Below, piece after piece: positions 1 to 9,726 of a stretch of DNA of 64,000 nt. Below the pieces are notes generated by a model that saw only the letters and a program-made list of their open reading frames with translations, was not told where the DNA came from and ran no database searches. Every line of letters starts with the position of its first letter. Positions within the stretch are counted from its first letter, which is position 1. Made by a program: the position numbers and the translations under genes. This stretch comes from Streptomyces albireticuli (GTDB taxonomy: Bacteria; Actinomycetota; Actinomycetes; Streptomycetales; Streptomycetaceae). Where the stretch lies: NCBI RefSeq assembly GCF_002192455.1, contig NZ_CP021744.1, forward strand, positions 3,130,001 through 3,194,000. The letters run 5' to 3'.

Positions 1-684
1 GCTGCCGCCGTCCGCGTTCTTGTAGAAGACGCTGGCGCCCTGGGTGCTGCGCGACCAGCCGCGCGGCACGGCCAGCGTGACGCCGGACGCGTCCCGCACC
101 CGGGTCCAGCCCGAGGGCACCCCGGTCCCGGAGCCGCTCGACGCCGCCGACGGGGTGTACGTCGATCCGCCGCTCGTGCTTCCCGAGCTCGTCGATCCGT
201 AGGTGGAGCCGTACGTGGACCCGTACGTCGACCCGTATGTGGAACCGGAGGTGGACCCGTACGTCGAACCGTACGTGGAACCGGAGGTGGAGCTCCCGTA
301 GGTGGAACCTCCCGACGTGGAACCGTACGTGGTCCCTCCGTAGGTCGAACTCCCGGAAGTGGAACCGTACGTGGAGCCCCCGTAGGTGGAGTCGCCGGAC
401 GACGAACCGGGCGTCGGCGGTGCGCTGTAGCCGGGCCGCACGGTGCCGCCCGGCGCCCCGCTCTCCTCGTCGTCCCGGAACAGCGCCCAGGCGCCGATCC
501 CGATGCCGCCCGCGAACACCACCCCGACCAGCGCACCGGCCAGGATCGTCGCGTGCGAGGGCCCGTGCGGCTCGCCCGGCCCGCCCGCGCCGATGAGGAT
601 CTCCGGCTCGTCCGGGTCGTAGGGGTTCTTCGCGGGCGGGTCGTCCTCCACCCACTGCTGGAGGTCCGCGTCCCAGCGGCTCAT
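1..684 (-). CDS. Membrane-anchored protein with GSTYGS-repeat linker and kinase-type sensor domain (3' end off window)
   Basis: Partial: 228 codons are visible and the C-terminus lies beyond the left edge. ATG at 684 has GAGGGGG eight bases upstream and follows the preceding stop by 13 bases, so this is the third gene of an operon. Visible parts are an acidic cytoplasmic segment (1-45), one membrane helix (about 46-69), a Gly/Ser/Thr/Tyr linker with GSTYGS and GSTSG units (about 98-176), and the beginning of an extracytoplasmic domain from residue 190 (GWTRVRDASGVTLAVPRGW). That last motif resembles the C-terminal domains of the three Ser/Thr kinases further right, but there is no kinase domain here. 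A sensory or anchoring role is inference only; the exact function is unknown. Confidence 0.75.
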   Translation of the reverse strand, partial: MSRWDADLQQWVEDDPPAKNPYDPDEPEILIGAGGPGEPHGPSHATILAGALVGVVFAGGIGIGAWALFRDDEESGAPGGTVRPGYSAPPTPGSSSGDSTYGGSTYGSTSGSSTYGGTTYGSTSGGSTYGSSTSGSTYGSTYGSTSGSTYGSTYGSTYGSTYGSTSSGSTSGGSTYTPSAASSGSGTGVPSGWTRVRDASGVTLAVPRGWSRSTQGASVFYKNADGGS

Positions 685-697
685 CCGTTCCACCCCC

Positions 698-1246
698 TCA
701 CGCCAGCAGCTGCGTGATCGCCTGCACGACGGCGAGCGCCGACGCCAGCCCGCCGGCCGCCGTCGCCCCGCCGGTCAGCAGCGCCCGGAGCCGCACCAGA
801 CGGCCGCGCTCGGCGCGCCCGTCCCGGACGGCCGTCGCCTCCAGCCCGGCCAGCTCACCGTCGACGTCGTCGAGACCGTCGCCCTCGGCCCGTGCCAGCA
901 GCGGCAGTTGGCCGCGCAGTTCGCGAACGGCGGTGAGGAGATCGGGCGAAAGGAGCACCAACTCCCTCGACGCGTCGACCGCTTCGGACTCCCGGCCCGC
1001 GGCCAGAGCGCCGCCGAGTACCTCGCCGACGGCGATGCCGCCCTCACCGGGCGCCCCGGACGGCACGGGCACGGGACCCGGGGCCGCGTCCGTCGCGGCG
1101 GGCGGGCCCACGCGCTCCGAGCGGTCCTCGGCGCGGGCCTTCTCCCCGCTGGCGGCCGCGCCGCCGGTCATGCGGCCGATGACGATGCCACCGCCCTTGC
1201 CGCCGCCGTTCCTGTCGCCCTGTGTCCCTTGGGTGTCGTCACCCAT
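698..1246 (-). CDS. Small protein with two glycine-rich GGxxxGxxxGGAxAxG motifs
   Basis: 182 aa. The ATG overlaps the stop of the upstream gene by one base (TGATG), so translation is probably coupled. Two glycine-rich motifs (about 18-36 and 69-84) have the form GGxxxGxxxGGAxAxG. A mostly helical C-terminal part follows (about 95-182), ending in a hydrophobic stretch (GGLASALAVVQAITQLLA) that could insert in or lie on a membrane. The same glycine motif closes the upstream membrane protein. Related motifs occur, as I recall, in actinobacterial proteins linked to conflict-type NTPase or protease systems (DUF5955-like); this family link is from memory and unverified. No catalytic residues are apparent. 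Confidence 0.7.
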   Translation of the reverse strand: MGDDTQGTQGDRNGGGKGGGIVIGRMTGGAAASGEKARAEDRSERVGPPAATDAAPGPVPVPSGAPGEGGIAVGEVLGGALAAGRESEAVDASRELVLLSPDLLTAVRELRGQLPLLARAEGDGLDDVDGELAGLEATAVRDGRAERGRLVRLRALLTGGATAAGGLASALAVVQAITQLLA

Positions 1247-2841
1247 CACGATCCCCCGTCCTTCGTCATGTTCTTCGCCTTGGCGCCGGCGCCCGCGGCC
1301 ACCGCGCCGCCGCTCATCGAGCCGATGAAGACGCCGCCCTCGCTGATCTGCACGATCTGCTGCTCGAACTGGTCGGTCTCGTAGCCCTGCGAGCGCAGGG
1401 CGTCCCGCACGCCGCTCGCGATCCGGTCCTGGACCGTCTTCACGTAGCGGCTGATGTCCATCTCCTGGAAGAGCGACACCGTCTCCGCGCCGCCCAGCTC
1501 CCGCACGGACTGCGCCGGGCCGTCGGGCAGCGCGCGCTGCGGCTCGGCGAGCCAGGTGCGGAAGCCCGAGATGCCGGCCCGGACCGTGGAGACGGCGGCC
1601 GCGAACCCCGCGGCGGGCCCGCTGAGCAGCGCCCGCAGGCCGTCGCGCAGCGGGTCGTCCTGGCCGCGCGCCGCGATCACGTCGACCGAGCGGAACTCCG
1701 TCCGGATCGGCGTCAGGATGTGCGGCACGACCTCCAGCACCAGCATCCCTCCCTGCGTGTGCACCCTGACCAGGACGGACACCACGACCTGCTCGTCCCA
1801 GGCGCCGACGCGCACCCGGAGGAAGTACCGGCGGGCCTCGCCGCCCTCGTCCACCGCCTCGGCGACGTGCTGCGTCACCGTGGCGTCCGCGTAGTCGAGC
1901 CGGGGGCGCGGCGGGCCGACCGGCAGATAGACGAACTCCTCGATCTCCAGGTCCTTCAGCCGGTCCCGGCTGGTCGCTGCGGCACCCTGCCGCAGCGCCT
2001 CCAGGCGGGGCCGGACCAGGTCCACGACCGTACGGCCGGTGAAGGGCGCGGCACCGCCGTCCGGCGCCTCGGTGTCCCCGCGCCGCCGGAGCTCCAGCGC
2101 GAACGACCAGGGCTCGTAGGGCTTCCCCATCCCGATGAAGGGGCGGCCCGCGTCGTAGATGGCCATCCCCGCGTACTGCTCGCGGTCGATGGCCCGCGCG
2201 ATCCGCTGGTGGTAGGCGGTGGTGGGCTCGGCCCGGGGCGCCAGCAGGAACGCCTCGCGGCTGAGCTCGTTGCACATCACGTCCGCCACGCGCCTGCGGT
2301 GCGCCCACACGGGCAGGACCAGCAGGAGCGGGAAGACGATGCCGATCCAGTTGTCCGAGCCGGTGGCCAGGCTGTAGAGCGCGTAGGCCCAGTAGGCGAT
2401 CGCGAGCACCGCGGGCACGGCGGGGACGAGCTTGCGCACGTTCCCCTTCATCGCCTCGCGCAGGGTGCGCTTGTCGACCACGTACACGGACGAGCCGCGC
2501 CCGGCGGAGGCCGCGGCGGACCACTGGAAGAAGCTCACCAGCGCGTAGATCCCCGACCAGATCGGCAAAGGGGGCCCGTCGGCGGTGCCCACCTCGATGC
2601 CGATGAAGGCGCCCCAGAGCACGAGGAGCATCAGCGCCGTCAGCGCGTCCTGTCTGCGGGCGCGAAGCGCGTGCGCGAGCACCGGCACGACGTCGACGCC
2701 GAGCGAGGGCGCGATGGGCCTCTCCTCGTGCTCCACCAGCTCCTCGACGACCCGCCGGCGGAACTCGATGTCCAGGTACGTCCCGGCACAGAGCAGCCTC
2801 GTGGCCTCGGTGCGGGAGTCCTGTGGGGTGATTGCTGTCAT
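1246..2841 (-). CDS. Multi-pass membrane protein with C-terminal glycine-rich motif
   Basis: 531 aa from ATG at 2841, chosen because GGGGGA lies 3-8 bases upstream; an in-frame GTG at 2865 would add eight residues without a ribosome site. A polar N-terminus (1-60) is followed by four hydrophobic segments (about 66-84, 92-112, 139-160, 164-182) and a long soluble region of unrecognised fold. The C-terminus (about 500-518) carries GGVFIGSMSGGAVAAG, the same motif type found twice in the next gene. It is first in a three-gene operon. I do not recognise the family; shared motif and coupling suggest the first two products work together. Confidence 0.7.
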   Translation of the reverse strand: MTAITPQDSRTEATRLLCAGTYLDIEFRRRVVEELVEHEERPIAPSLGVDVVPVLAHALRARRQDALTALMLLVLWGAFIGIEVGTADGPPLPIWSGIYALVSFFQWSAAASAGRGSSVYVVDKRTLREAMKGNVRKLVPAVPAVLAIAYWAYALYSLATGSDNWIGIVFPLLLVLPVWAHRRRVADVMCNELSREAFLLAPRAEPTTAYHQRIARAIDREQYAGMAIYDAGRPFIGMGKPYEPWSFALELRRRGDTEAPDGGAAPFTGRTVVDLVRPRLEALRQGAAATSRDRLKDLEIEEFVYLPVGPPRPRLDYADATVTQHVAEAVDEGGEARRYFLRVRVGAWDEQVVVSVLVRVHTQGGMLVLEVVPHILTPIRTEFRSVDVIAARGQDDPLRDGLRALLSGPAAGFAAAVSTVRAGISGFRTWLAEPQRALPDGPAQSVRELGGAETVSLFQEMDISRYVKTVQDRIASGVRDALRSQGYETDQFEQQIVQISEGGVFIGSMSGGAVAAGAGAKAKNMTKDGGS

Positions 2842-3182
2842 TCGTCCCCCGATCGTCGAACTCACCTGCGATCAGGCATGAGTTGACGGATTTTCGGAGA
2901 ACTCAGAATAGGCCAGAAGTCCCGCGCGCAACCCCAGTCGGGGCGCAAATGACGGGGCGGATGTCACCCCGTACGGATGCGCATGCGCACGGGGGTGCGA
3001 ATACCGCCAAGGTCGCCGCCGTCAGAATTACTGATCACGCACTCGCGAAGACCGCCGCGCCGCCGACGCCGGCCCGCACCGGCGTGCGGGAACACGCGGA
3101 AAGGGGTGTGCCCCCGGCGGCCGAAGCCGCCGGGGGCACACCCCTGGAACGTTCCGCGGGCCGGAGCCCGTGGCTCGGTGGA
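2842..3182. other. Intergenic region between the left operon and mdh
   Basis: About 340 bases with no convincing gene. It must hold the promoter of the leftward operon that starts at 2841 and contains the mdh terminator at 3103-3144. I did not find a convincing -35/-10 pair. Confidence 0.5.
3103..3144 (-). terminator. Terminator of mdh
   Basis: Perfect 19-bp inverted repeat (3103-3121 with 3126-3144) around the tetraloop cgaa, 39 bases past the mdh stop. There is no long T-tract, as is common for Streptomyces hairpin terminators. Confidence 0.85.
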
Positions 3183-4256
<1,074 letters not shown>

Positions 4257-4477
4257 CTATCCGACCGCGCACCGCCTGAACCGCCGCCCCCGTGTGGGAC
4301 GCCTCACCGTGGCGCCGCCGGCCCGGCGGCGAGGGGGACCACGCGGGACGCCCGCCGACGCGTCAGGGCGCTTCGGCGGGCGTGTACGGGCCGTGGACGG
4401 GCCGTGGGACGGGCGTACGGGCCACGGCCCGGGCGTACGGGGCGGGGTGCGGGGCGTGCGGGGGTTTTCGGCCAGGT

Positions 4478-5599
4478 TCAGCCCGCCGTGCCCGGCGAGG
4501 CCGCGCGCGGGACCGTGCAGCCCTGGGGGCCCGCCGCCAGCGTGGCGCAGGCCGTCGCCTGGCCCGGGGCGGCGACCGCGACCATGGGGGTGTAGCCGTC
4601 GGCGTCGCGGACGACGCGCCCGGACTCCGTACGCGCCGGGGCCGAGCCCTGGGCACGGGCGCTTATCCGCACGGCGTCGCCGACGGCCGCCCGCGTTATG
4701 CGGCCCCACGCGGCGCCGCAGACGGCGCTGTAGCGCACCTCGACGTAGGACGAGCCGACCGTGGCGGAGCCGGCCGTCGTGGCGCGGGCGCCGCCGCAGC
4801 CCATGGCCTCCGGGTCCTTGCCGGCGCAGCCGGCGCCCGCGCACTTCACCCCGGCGGGCAGATTCGCCACGGTGCTCGCGCTCGGCGTGACCGCCGCCGT
4901 GTCCCCGTCCGCCCCGCGGTCGCCCGTGCCCAGCAGCAGGACGGCCGCCGCGACGACGAGCAGCGCGCCGACGACGCCGGTGACGAACAGGCCGACCCGG
5001 CGGCGCGGCGCGCCCGGCGCCGGGGCGGGGATGGCGCTCGCCCGGTAGTCCGGCGGTACGGGCGCACGGGGCACGGGCGGGCGGGGAGCCGGGGCCTGGG
5101 CCGCCGGGACGGCCGGGGCGGCCCGTATGCCCTCCGCGACGGCTTCCGGGCGGTCCGGCGGGCGGGGGTCCGGCAGCCGCGGCTCCCGGCACAGCGGCTC
5201 CGAGCGCAGCGCGCCCTGCTCCCGGGCGCCCGCGCCCGCCCGCGCCGCCGGGGGCGGGCCGAACTCGCCCAGCGCGGCCCGCGCCCGGGCGACCCGCATC
5301 GCCTCCAGCGTCACGTCGTGCCGCAGCTCCGAGCGGCTCCAGGCCCGCTCGGCCAGCTCCCACATGGTGCTCAGATGGCCGACGTCGGTGCCGGTCACCT
5401 CGGCCAGGGCCTCCGCGGCCCCGCGCGGCGAGAGCAGCCGGCCGTTCAGATAGCGCTCCCACGACGTCTTGCTGTACCCCGTGCGGTCCGCGACGGCGCT
5501 GATGCTCAGCCCGCTGCGCTCGACGAGTCTGCGCAGCTGTTCGGTGAACTCCCGGACCTGCGGATCGAGTTCCTCCGGTAACGCCCTCCAGCGAGGCAT
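4478..5599 (-). CDS. XRE-type HTH protein with membrane helix and DUF2690 domain
   Basis: 373 aa. ATG at 5599 was chosen because GGGGAGG lies just upstream and the protein then begins at the HTH (MPRWRALPEELD). Residues about 15-80 are an XRE-like helix-turn-helix (LSISAVADRTGYSKTSWERYLNG). A proline-rich linker, one membrane helix (VGLFVTGVVGALLVVAAAV) and an extracytoplasmic C-terminus with paired cysteines (CAGAGC, MGCGG, ACATL) follow. That C-terminus looks like DUF2690. The arrangement suggests a membrane-bound transcription regulator sensing something outside, which is inference. It is not coupled to neighbours. Confidence 0.85.
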   Translation of the reverse strand: MPRWRALPEELDPQVREFTEQLRRLVERSGLSISAVADRTGYSKTSWERYLNGRLLSPRGAAEALAEVTGTDVGHLSTMWELAERAWSRSELRHDVTLEAMRVARARAALGEFGPPPAARAGAGAREQGALRSEPLCREPRLPDPRPPDRPEAVAEGIRAAPAVPAAQAPAPRPPVPRAPVPPDYRASAIPAPAPGAPRRRVGLFVTGVVGALLVVAAAVLLLGTGDRGADGDTAAVTPSASTVANLPAGVKCAGAGCAGKDPEAMGCGGARATTAGSATVGSSYVEVRYSAVCGAAWGRITRAAVGDAVRISARAQGSAPARTESGRVVRDADGYTPMVAVAAPGQATACATLAAGPQGCTVPRAASPGTAG

Positions 5600-6133
5600 T
5601 GTCCTCCCCTGCTCCCCCGGTACGTGCGCCGGGCGCGGGCCCTGCCCGTGCCCGGCCGTGTCGCGCCGCGGCCCGTCGCCGCGGCGCCCGTCCACAGTCT
5701 TCGGTGCTGGCTACCCAGGGGGATGCCGCAACTCGGCGCGGCAGTTCCCCAGCAGGGGGCGCACGGGGGCATTTGGGGCGAACGGCTGTCCCGGTATGCG
5801 CCCTTGTCACATCCGCCGCACAACTGGTACACGACAGGGACCTCGTACCGGAACAGTCACCTCCGGGCCACAGGGCACCGGGGGATCTTGAAACGGCCCG
5901 CCGGGGTCAAGATCCTCTGGAGTGGGCGGTGGCCCGTCCCCCCACGGGGGTGGAGGACGGGCCACCGCGGCCGCTCAACCCGCAGAGAGCGGTGGTCCGC
6001 ATCGCGTACGAGATCCCGCACAGGATCGCGTGCGAGGCGGTGCGGGCCACTGTGCCCACGGCTCACAGCCCATGGCTCCCCGCGGCGGTGCCGGAACCGG
6101 CCGGAAACAGCCCGTCCCCCCGCTCCCCGGGTT
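5600..6133. other. 534-base intergenic region with two hairpins
   Basis: No gene seen. It lies downstream of icd and upstream of the DUF2690 regulator. It holds an inverted repeat GGATCTTGA / TCAAGATCC (5883-5891 with 5907-5915, 15-base spacer) and the icd terminator (5926-5968). The first repeat could be part of a compound terminator or an operator for the regulator gene. Confidence 0.5.
5926..5968 (-). terminator. Likely terminator of icd
   Basis: 14-bp stem (5926-5939 with 5955-5968) with a 15-base G/C-rich loop that can itself pair. It lies about 165 bases past the icd stop. Confidence 0.6.
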
Positions 6134-7363
6134 TCAGAGCGCCGCCCCCTGTCCCAGCCGGTTCCTCAGGTTCTCGTCCAGCGCGTCCAGGAACTGCTCC
6201 GTGGTCAGCCAGGGGGCGTCCTTGGAGATCAGCAGCGCCAGGTCCTTGGTCATCCGGCCGCCCTCGACCGTCTCCACGCAGACCTTCTCCAGGGTCTCCG
6301 CGAACCGGGTGACCTCGGGGGTGCCGTCGAGCGTTCCCCGGTGCGCCAGGCCGCGGGTCCAGGCGAAGACCGACGCGATCGGGTTGGTCGAGGTCGCCTT
6401 GCCCTGCTGGTGCCGGCGGTAGTGGCGGGTGACCGTGCCGTGCGCGGCCTCGGCCAGGACGGTCCGCCCGTCCGGCGACATCAGCACGGAGGTCATCAGG
6501 CCGAGCGAGCCGAAGCCCTGCGCGACCGTGTCGGACTGGACGTCCCCGTCGTAGTTCTTGCAGGCCCAGACGTAACCGCCCGCCCACTTCAGCGCCGCGG
6601 CGACCATGTCGTCGATCAGCCGGTGCTCGTAGGTGAGGCCCTTCGCCTCGAACTCCGCCCTGAACTCGGCGTCGAAGACCTCCTGGAAGAGGTCCTTGAA
6701 GCGGCCGTCGTACTTCTTGAGGATCGTGTTCTTGGTGGACAGGTAGACCGGGTAGCCACGGGTGAGGCCGTAGCGGAACGAGGCCCTCGCGAAGTCGCGG
6801 ATCGACGCGTCGTGGTTGTACATCGACAGCGCGACCCCGGGCCCCGGGAACTCGTGGACCTCGACCTCCAGCGGCTCCGAGCCGTCCGCCGGGGTGAAGG
6901 TCATGGTGAGGGTGCCCGGCCCGGGGATCTTGAGGTCGGTGGCGCGGTACTGGTCACCGAAGGCGTGACGGCCGACGACGATCGGCCTGGTCCACCCCGG
7001 GACCAGCCGGGGCACGTTCGCGATGATGATCGGCTCGCGGAAGATCACGCCGCCGAGGAGGTTGCGGAGGGTGCCGTTGGGCGAGCGGTACATCGCCTTG
7101 AGGCCGAACTCCTCGACCCGCGCCTCGTCCGGGGTGATCGTGGCGCACTTCACTCCGACGCCGTACTCCTGGACGGCCTTGGCGGCCTCGACGGTCACCT
7201 GGTCGCTGGTGGCGTCGCGGTGCTCGATGCCCAGGTCGAAGTACTTCAGCTCGATGTCGAGGTACGGGAGGATCAGCTTGTCCTTGATGAAGGACCAGAT
7301 GATGCGGGTCATCTCGTCGCCGTCGAGCTCGACGACGGGCTCGGCTACCTTGATCTTGGCCAT
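6134..7363 (-). CDS. icd: NADP-dependent isocitrate dehydrogenase (dimeric type)
   Basis: 409 aa. It oxidatively decarboxylates isocitrate to 2-oxoglutarate with NADP in the TCA cycle. The sequence is of the short homodimeric type ([20 protein letters not shown] start, [14 protein letters not shown] substrate loop, [31 protein letters not shown]) rather than the monomeric 80-kDa form known from many streptomycetes. All core motifs are present. ATG at 7363 follows GGAAAGGACCCCC. It is transcribed alone between DUF3017 and the DUF2690 regulator. Confidence 0.95.
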   Translation of the reverse strand: MAKIKVAEPVVELDGDEMTRIIWSFIKDKLILPYLDIELKYFDLGIEHRDATSDQVTVEAAKAVQEYGVGVKCATITPDEARVEEFGLKAMYRSPNGTLRNLLGGVIFREPIIIANVPRLVPGWTRPIVVGRHAFGDQYRATDLKIPGPGTLTMTFTPADGSEPLEVEVHEFPGPGVALSMYNHDASIRDFARASFRYGLTRGYPVYLSTKNTILKKYDGRFKDLFQEVFDAEFRAEFEAKGLTYEHRLIDDMVAAALKWAGGYVWACKNYDGDVQSDTVAQGFGSLGLMTSVLMSPDGRTVLAEAAHGTVTRHYRRHQQGKATSTNPIASVFAWTRGLAHRGTLDGTPEVTRFAETLEKVCVETVEGGRMTKDLALLISKDAPWLTTEQFLDALDENLRNRLGQGAAL

Positions 7364-7520
7364 GGGGGTCCTTTCCCCGCCCGGCCGCTTCCCATAACCG
7401 GAGGCTCCGCCTCCGGGGTGCCTCCGGGGCGCCTTTCGCGCGCCGGCCCCGGCCCCGCGCGCGGCGCCCGGGGGCCCGGACCCGGGGGCCGGACGCCCCC
7501 GGGAGAGACCGCCCGCCCCG

Positions 7521-7931
7521 CTACACCGTGAAGTGCAGCACGTCCTCCAGGAACGGGATCTTCAGCCACGGGTGCGGCTGCGCCATCAGCGAGAGCAGCA
7601 GGATCGCCGCCCCCAGCCCCCCGTACGTGATCATGTCCGTGAACCGGGACCGGACCGCGAGCATGCCGACCGAGGGCAGCGCCCACCGCAGCACCGCGCC
7701 GCCGACCATCGCCAGCCCGATCAGCAGCGTCCCGACCCGGAACGCGTCCAGGGAGACCACCAGCAGGCCCAGGCCCGTCACGCCCAGCACCGTCAGCAGC
7801 GGCCACTGCCGGGCCGGGGCCGGGGCGTCGCCCGGGGCGGCCCGCCCGCCCCCCTCGGGGCGGGCGGTGTCGCGCGTGAGCTGGAAGCGGCGCGACCTGC
7901 CGGGCCGCCCGCCGCCGGACTCAGCCCGCAT
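7521..7931 (-). CDS. DUF3017 membrane protein
   Basis: 136 aa. The start overlaps the end of folD by 11 bases, so it is translated from the same message. After a polar, basic N-terminus (1-40) there are three hydrophobic segments (about 44-60, 66-84, 102-118) and a short amphipathic end. Length, topology and position directly after folD match the DUF3017 family of actinobacteria. No function is known; the coupling to folate metabolism is positional only. Confidence 0.85.
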   Translation of the reverse strand: MRAESGGGRPGRSRRFQLTRDTARPEGGGRAAPGDAPAPARQWPLLTVLGVTGLGLLVVSLDAFRVGTLLIGLAMVGGAVLRWALPSVGMLAVRSRFTDMITYGGLGAAILLLSLMAQPHPWLKIPFLEDVLHFTV

Positions 7932-8790
7932 TGCCGATTCCGGCGGCGCGCTCGGCGGCCTCCACCACGTTGACCAGCAGCAGCGCCCGGGTCATCGGGC
8001 CCACGCCGCCCGGGTTGGGGGCGACCCAGCCGGCCACCTCGGCGGCGCCCGGGTGGACATCGCCGACGATCTTGCCGTTCTCGTCGCGGCTGACGCCGAC
8101 GTCGAGGATGGCCGCGCCCGGCTTGACGTCCTCGGGCTTGATCAGGTGCGGTACGCCGGCCGCGGCGACGATGATGTCCGCCTGGCGCAGCTGCGCCGAG
8201 AGGTCACGGGTGCCGGTGTGGCAGAGGGTGACCGTGGCGTTCTCGGACCTGCGGGTCAGCAGGAGGCCGATCGAACGGCCGACGGTGATGCCGCGGCCGA
8301 CGACCACGACGTGCGCGCCGTTGATCTCCACGTCGTGGCGGCGCAGCAGCTCGACGATGCCGTGCGGGGTGCAGGGCAGCGGGCCGGTCTCGTTGAGGAC
8401 GAGGCGGCCGAGGTTGGTGGGGTGGAGGCCGTCCGCGTCCTTGGCCGGGTCCATCAGCTCCAGCACGCGGTTGGTGTCGATGCCCTTGGGCAGCGGGAGT
8501 TGGACGATGTAGCCGGTGCAGTCGGGATTGTCGTTGAGCTCGCGGACGACTGCCTCGATCTCCTCCTGCGTGGCGGTGTCGGGCAGTTCGCGCTGGATCG
8601 ACGCGATGCCGACCTGGGCGCAGTCACGGTGCTTCCCGGCCACGTACCACTTGCTGCCGGGGTCGTCGCCGACGAGGAGGGTGCCCAGGCCGGGCGTGAC
8701 GCCCTCGGCCTTCAGCGCCTCCACGCGGGTGGTGAGTTCGGACTTGATCGCGGCGGCGGTGGCCTTGCCATCGAGAATCTGGGCGGTCAT
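7921..8790 (-). CDS. folD: Bifunctional methylene-THF dehydrogenase / methenyl-THF cyclohydrolase
   Basis: 289 aa, normal length. It interconverts 5,10-methylene-, methenyl- and 10-formyl-THF with NADP, supplying formyl groups for the purine enzymes encoded nearby. The substrate site is [16 protein letters not shown] with the catalytic lysine; QLPLPKGID and [11 protein letters not shown] follow. The NADP loop is [14 protein letters not shown] and the C-terminal signature is [18 protein letters not shown] at 8790. It is followed by an overlapping DUF3017 gene. Confidence 0.96.
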   Translation of the reverse strand: MTAQILDGKATAAAIKSELTTRVEALKAEGVTPGLGTLLVGDDPGSKWYVAGKHRDCAQVGIASIQRELPDTATQEEIEAVVRELNDNPDCTGYIVQLPLPKGIDTNRVLELMDPAKDADGLHPTNLGRLVLNETGPLPCTPHGIVELLRRHDVEINGAHVVVVGRGITVGRSIGLLLTRRSENATVTLCHTGTRDLSAQLRQADIIVAAAGVPHLIKPEDVKPGAAILDVGVSRDENGKIVGDVHPGAAEVAGWVAPNPGGVGPMTRALLLVNVVEAAERAAGIGNAG

Positions 8791-8991
8791 GCCCCCATCC
8801 TCGCGGATGGGGTGGCACTCATTCCAGTCAGGTCACGGCCGCTCGCGGACGTGTGACGCTGTCAGTGCCGTATGTCACGATGATCGGAGTAGCCGCGACT
8901 GTCGGGGGCCGGGCGGCCACTGTCCCCGCACGTCTCCTGCCCCGCGCGGTCCCGGCTCGTCCCACCCCGAGACCGCTCGAAGGATCACCAG

Positions 8992-9627
8992 GTGACCTAC
9001 CCGCCCCAGCAGCCCCCGCAGTACCCCCAGTACCCGCAGCAGCCCCAGCAGCCCGGCCAGCCGTACGCGCCGTTCCCGCAGCAGGCGGCGGGCTACGGCT
9101 ACCCGCAGGGCGGTTACCCTCAGGGCGCGCCCGTCATGCAGCAGCGTCCGCCGCTGGCCGGCTGGTGGTCGCGCGTCGCCGCGACGCTGATCGACGGCCT
9201 GCTGCTCGGCCTGATCCCGTTCGCCTTCATGATCATCGGCATCGTCATGATCGTGATGTCCTACGCCGACTGCGTGGACAGCACCACCAACACCGTGGCC
9301 AGCACCTGCGAGCCCTCCACCGGCGCCATCGGCACGGGCATGGCGCTGATGGCCGTCGGCGGCCTCCTCGGCTTCGGTCTCAGCCTGTGGATGCTCTACC
9401 GCCAGGGCAAGACCGGCCAGACGGTCGGCAAGAAGATGATGAACATCGCCGTGGTGCGCGAGCGCGACGGCCAGCCGACCGGCTTCGGCATGGCCTTCGT
9501 GCGCAACCTCGCCCACATCGTCGACGGCATCCCGCTCAACCTGGGCTACCTGTGGCCGCTGTGGGACGAGAAGAACCAGACCTGGGCCGACAAGATGATC
9601 GGCACGGTCGTCATCCGCACGCGCTGA
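8992..9627 (+). CDS. RDD family membrane protein
   Basis: 211 aa from GTG at 8992, with AAGGA upstream. A Pro/Gln/Tyr-rich N-terminus (about 1-48, repeated PQYPQ) is followed by an RDD domain. RxxAxxID is seen as RVAATLIDGLLLG at about 60-72, with three hydrophobic segments and the terminal aspartate-rich DEKNQTWADKMIGTVVI signature. RDD proteins are small integral membrane proteins of mostly unknown role, some in ion transport. It is a single gene ending at a shared terminator with purH. Confidence 0.88.
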   Translation: MTYPPQQPPQYPQYPQQPQQPGQPYAPFPQQAAGYGYPQGGYPQGAPVMQQRPPLAGWWSRVAATLIDGLLLGLIPFAFMIIGIVMIVMSYADCVDSTTNTVASTCEPSTGAIGTGMALMAVGGLLGFGLSLWMLYRQGKTGQTVGKKMMNIAVVRERDGQPTGFGMAFVRNLAHIVDGIPLNLGYLWPLWDEKNQTWADKMIGTVVIRTR

Positions 9628-9662
9628 GACATCCGTCGAGCACGTCCCGCGCGCACGCCGAG

Positions 9663-9691
9663 GCCGCGCCCCGAAACTTTCGGGGCGCGGC
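9663..9691. terminator. Bidirectional terminator between RDD gene and purH
   Basis: 14-bp perfect inverted repeat (9663-9676 with 9678-9691) followed by TTT on the plus strand and preceded by convergent gene ends on both sides. Confidence 0.85.
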
Positions 9692-9726
9692 TTTCGCGTA
9701 CGTACGGCGTACGGCCCGGTGGGAGA

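Noticed and set aside
7380..7445. Possible further copy of the palindromic repeat (ccggaggctccgcctccgg)
   Set aside because: It lacks the cgccggacgggctga core and the ccccgcccc arm.
8859..8881. CTGTCAGTG followed by N8 and CACGAT, like a PafBC promoter
   Set aside because: The -10 does not match TAnnnT and the nearest downstream gene (RDD) begins 110 bases later.
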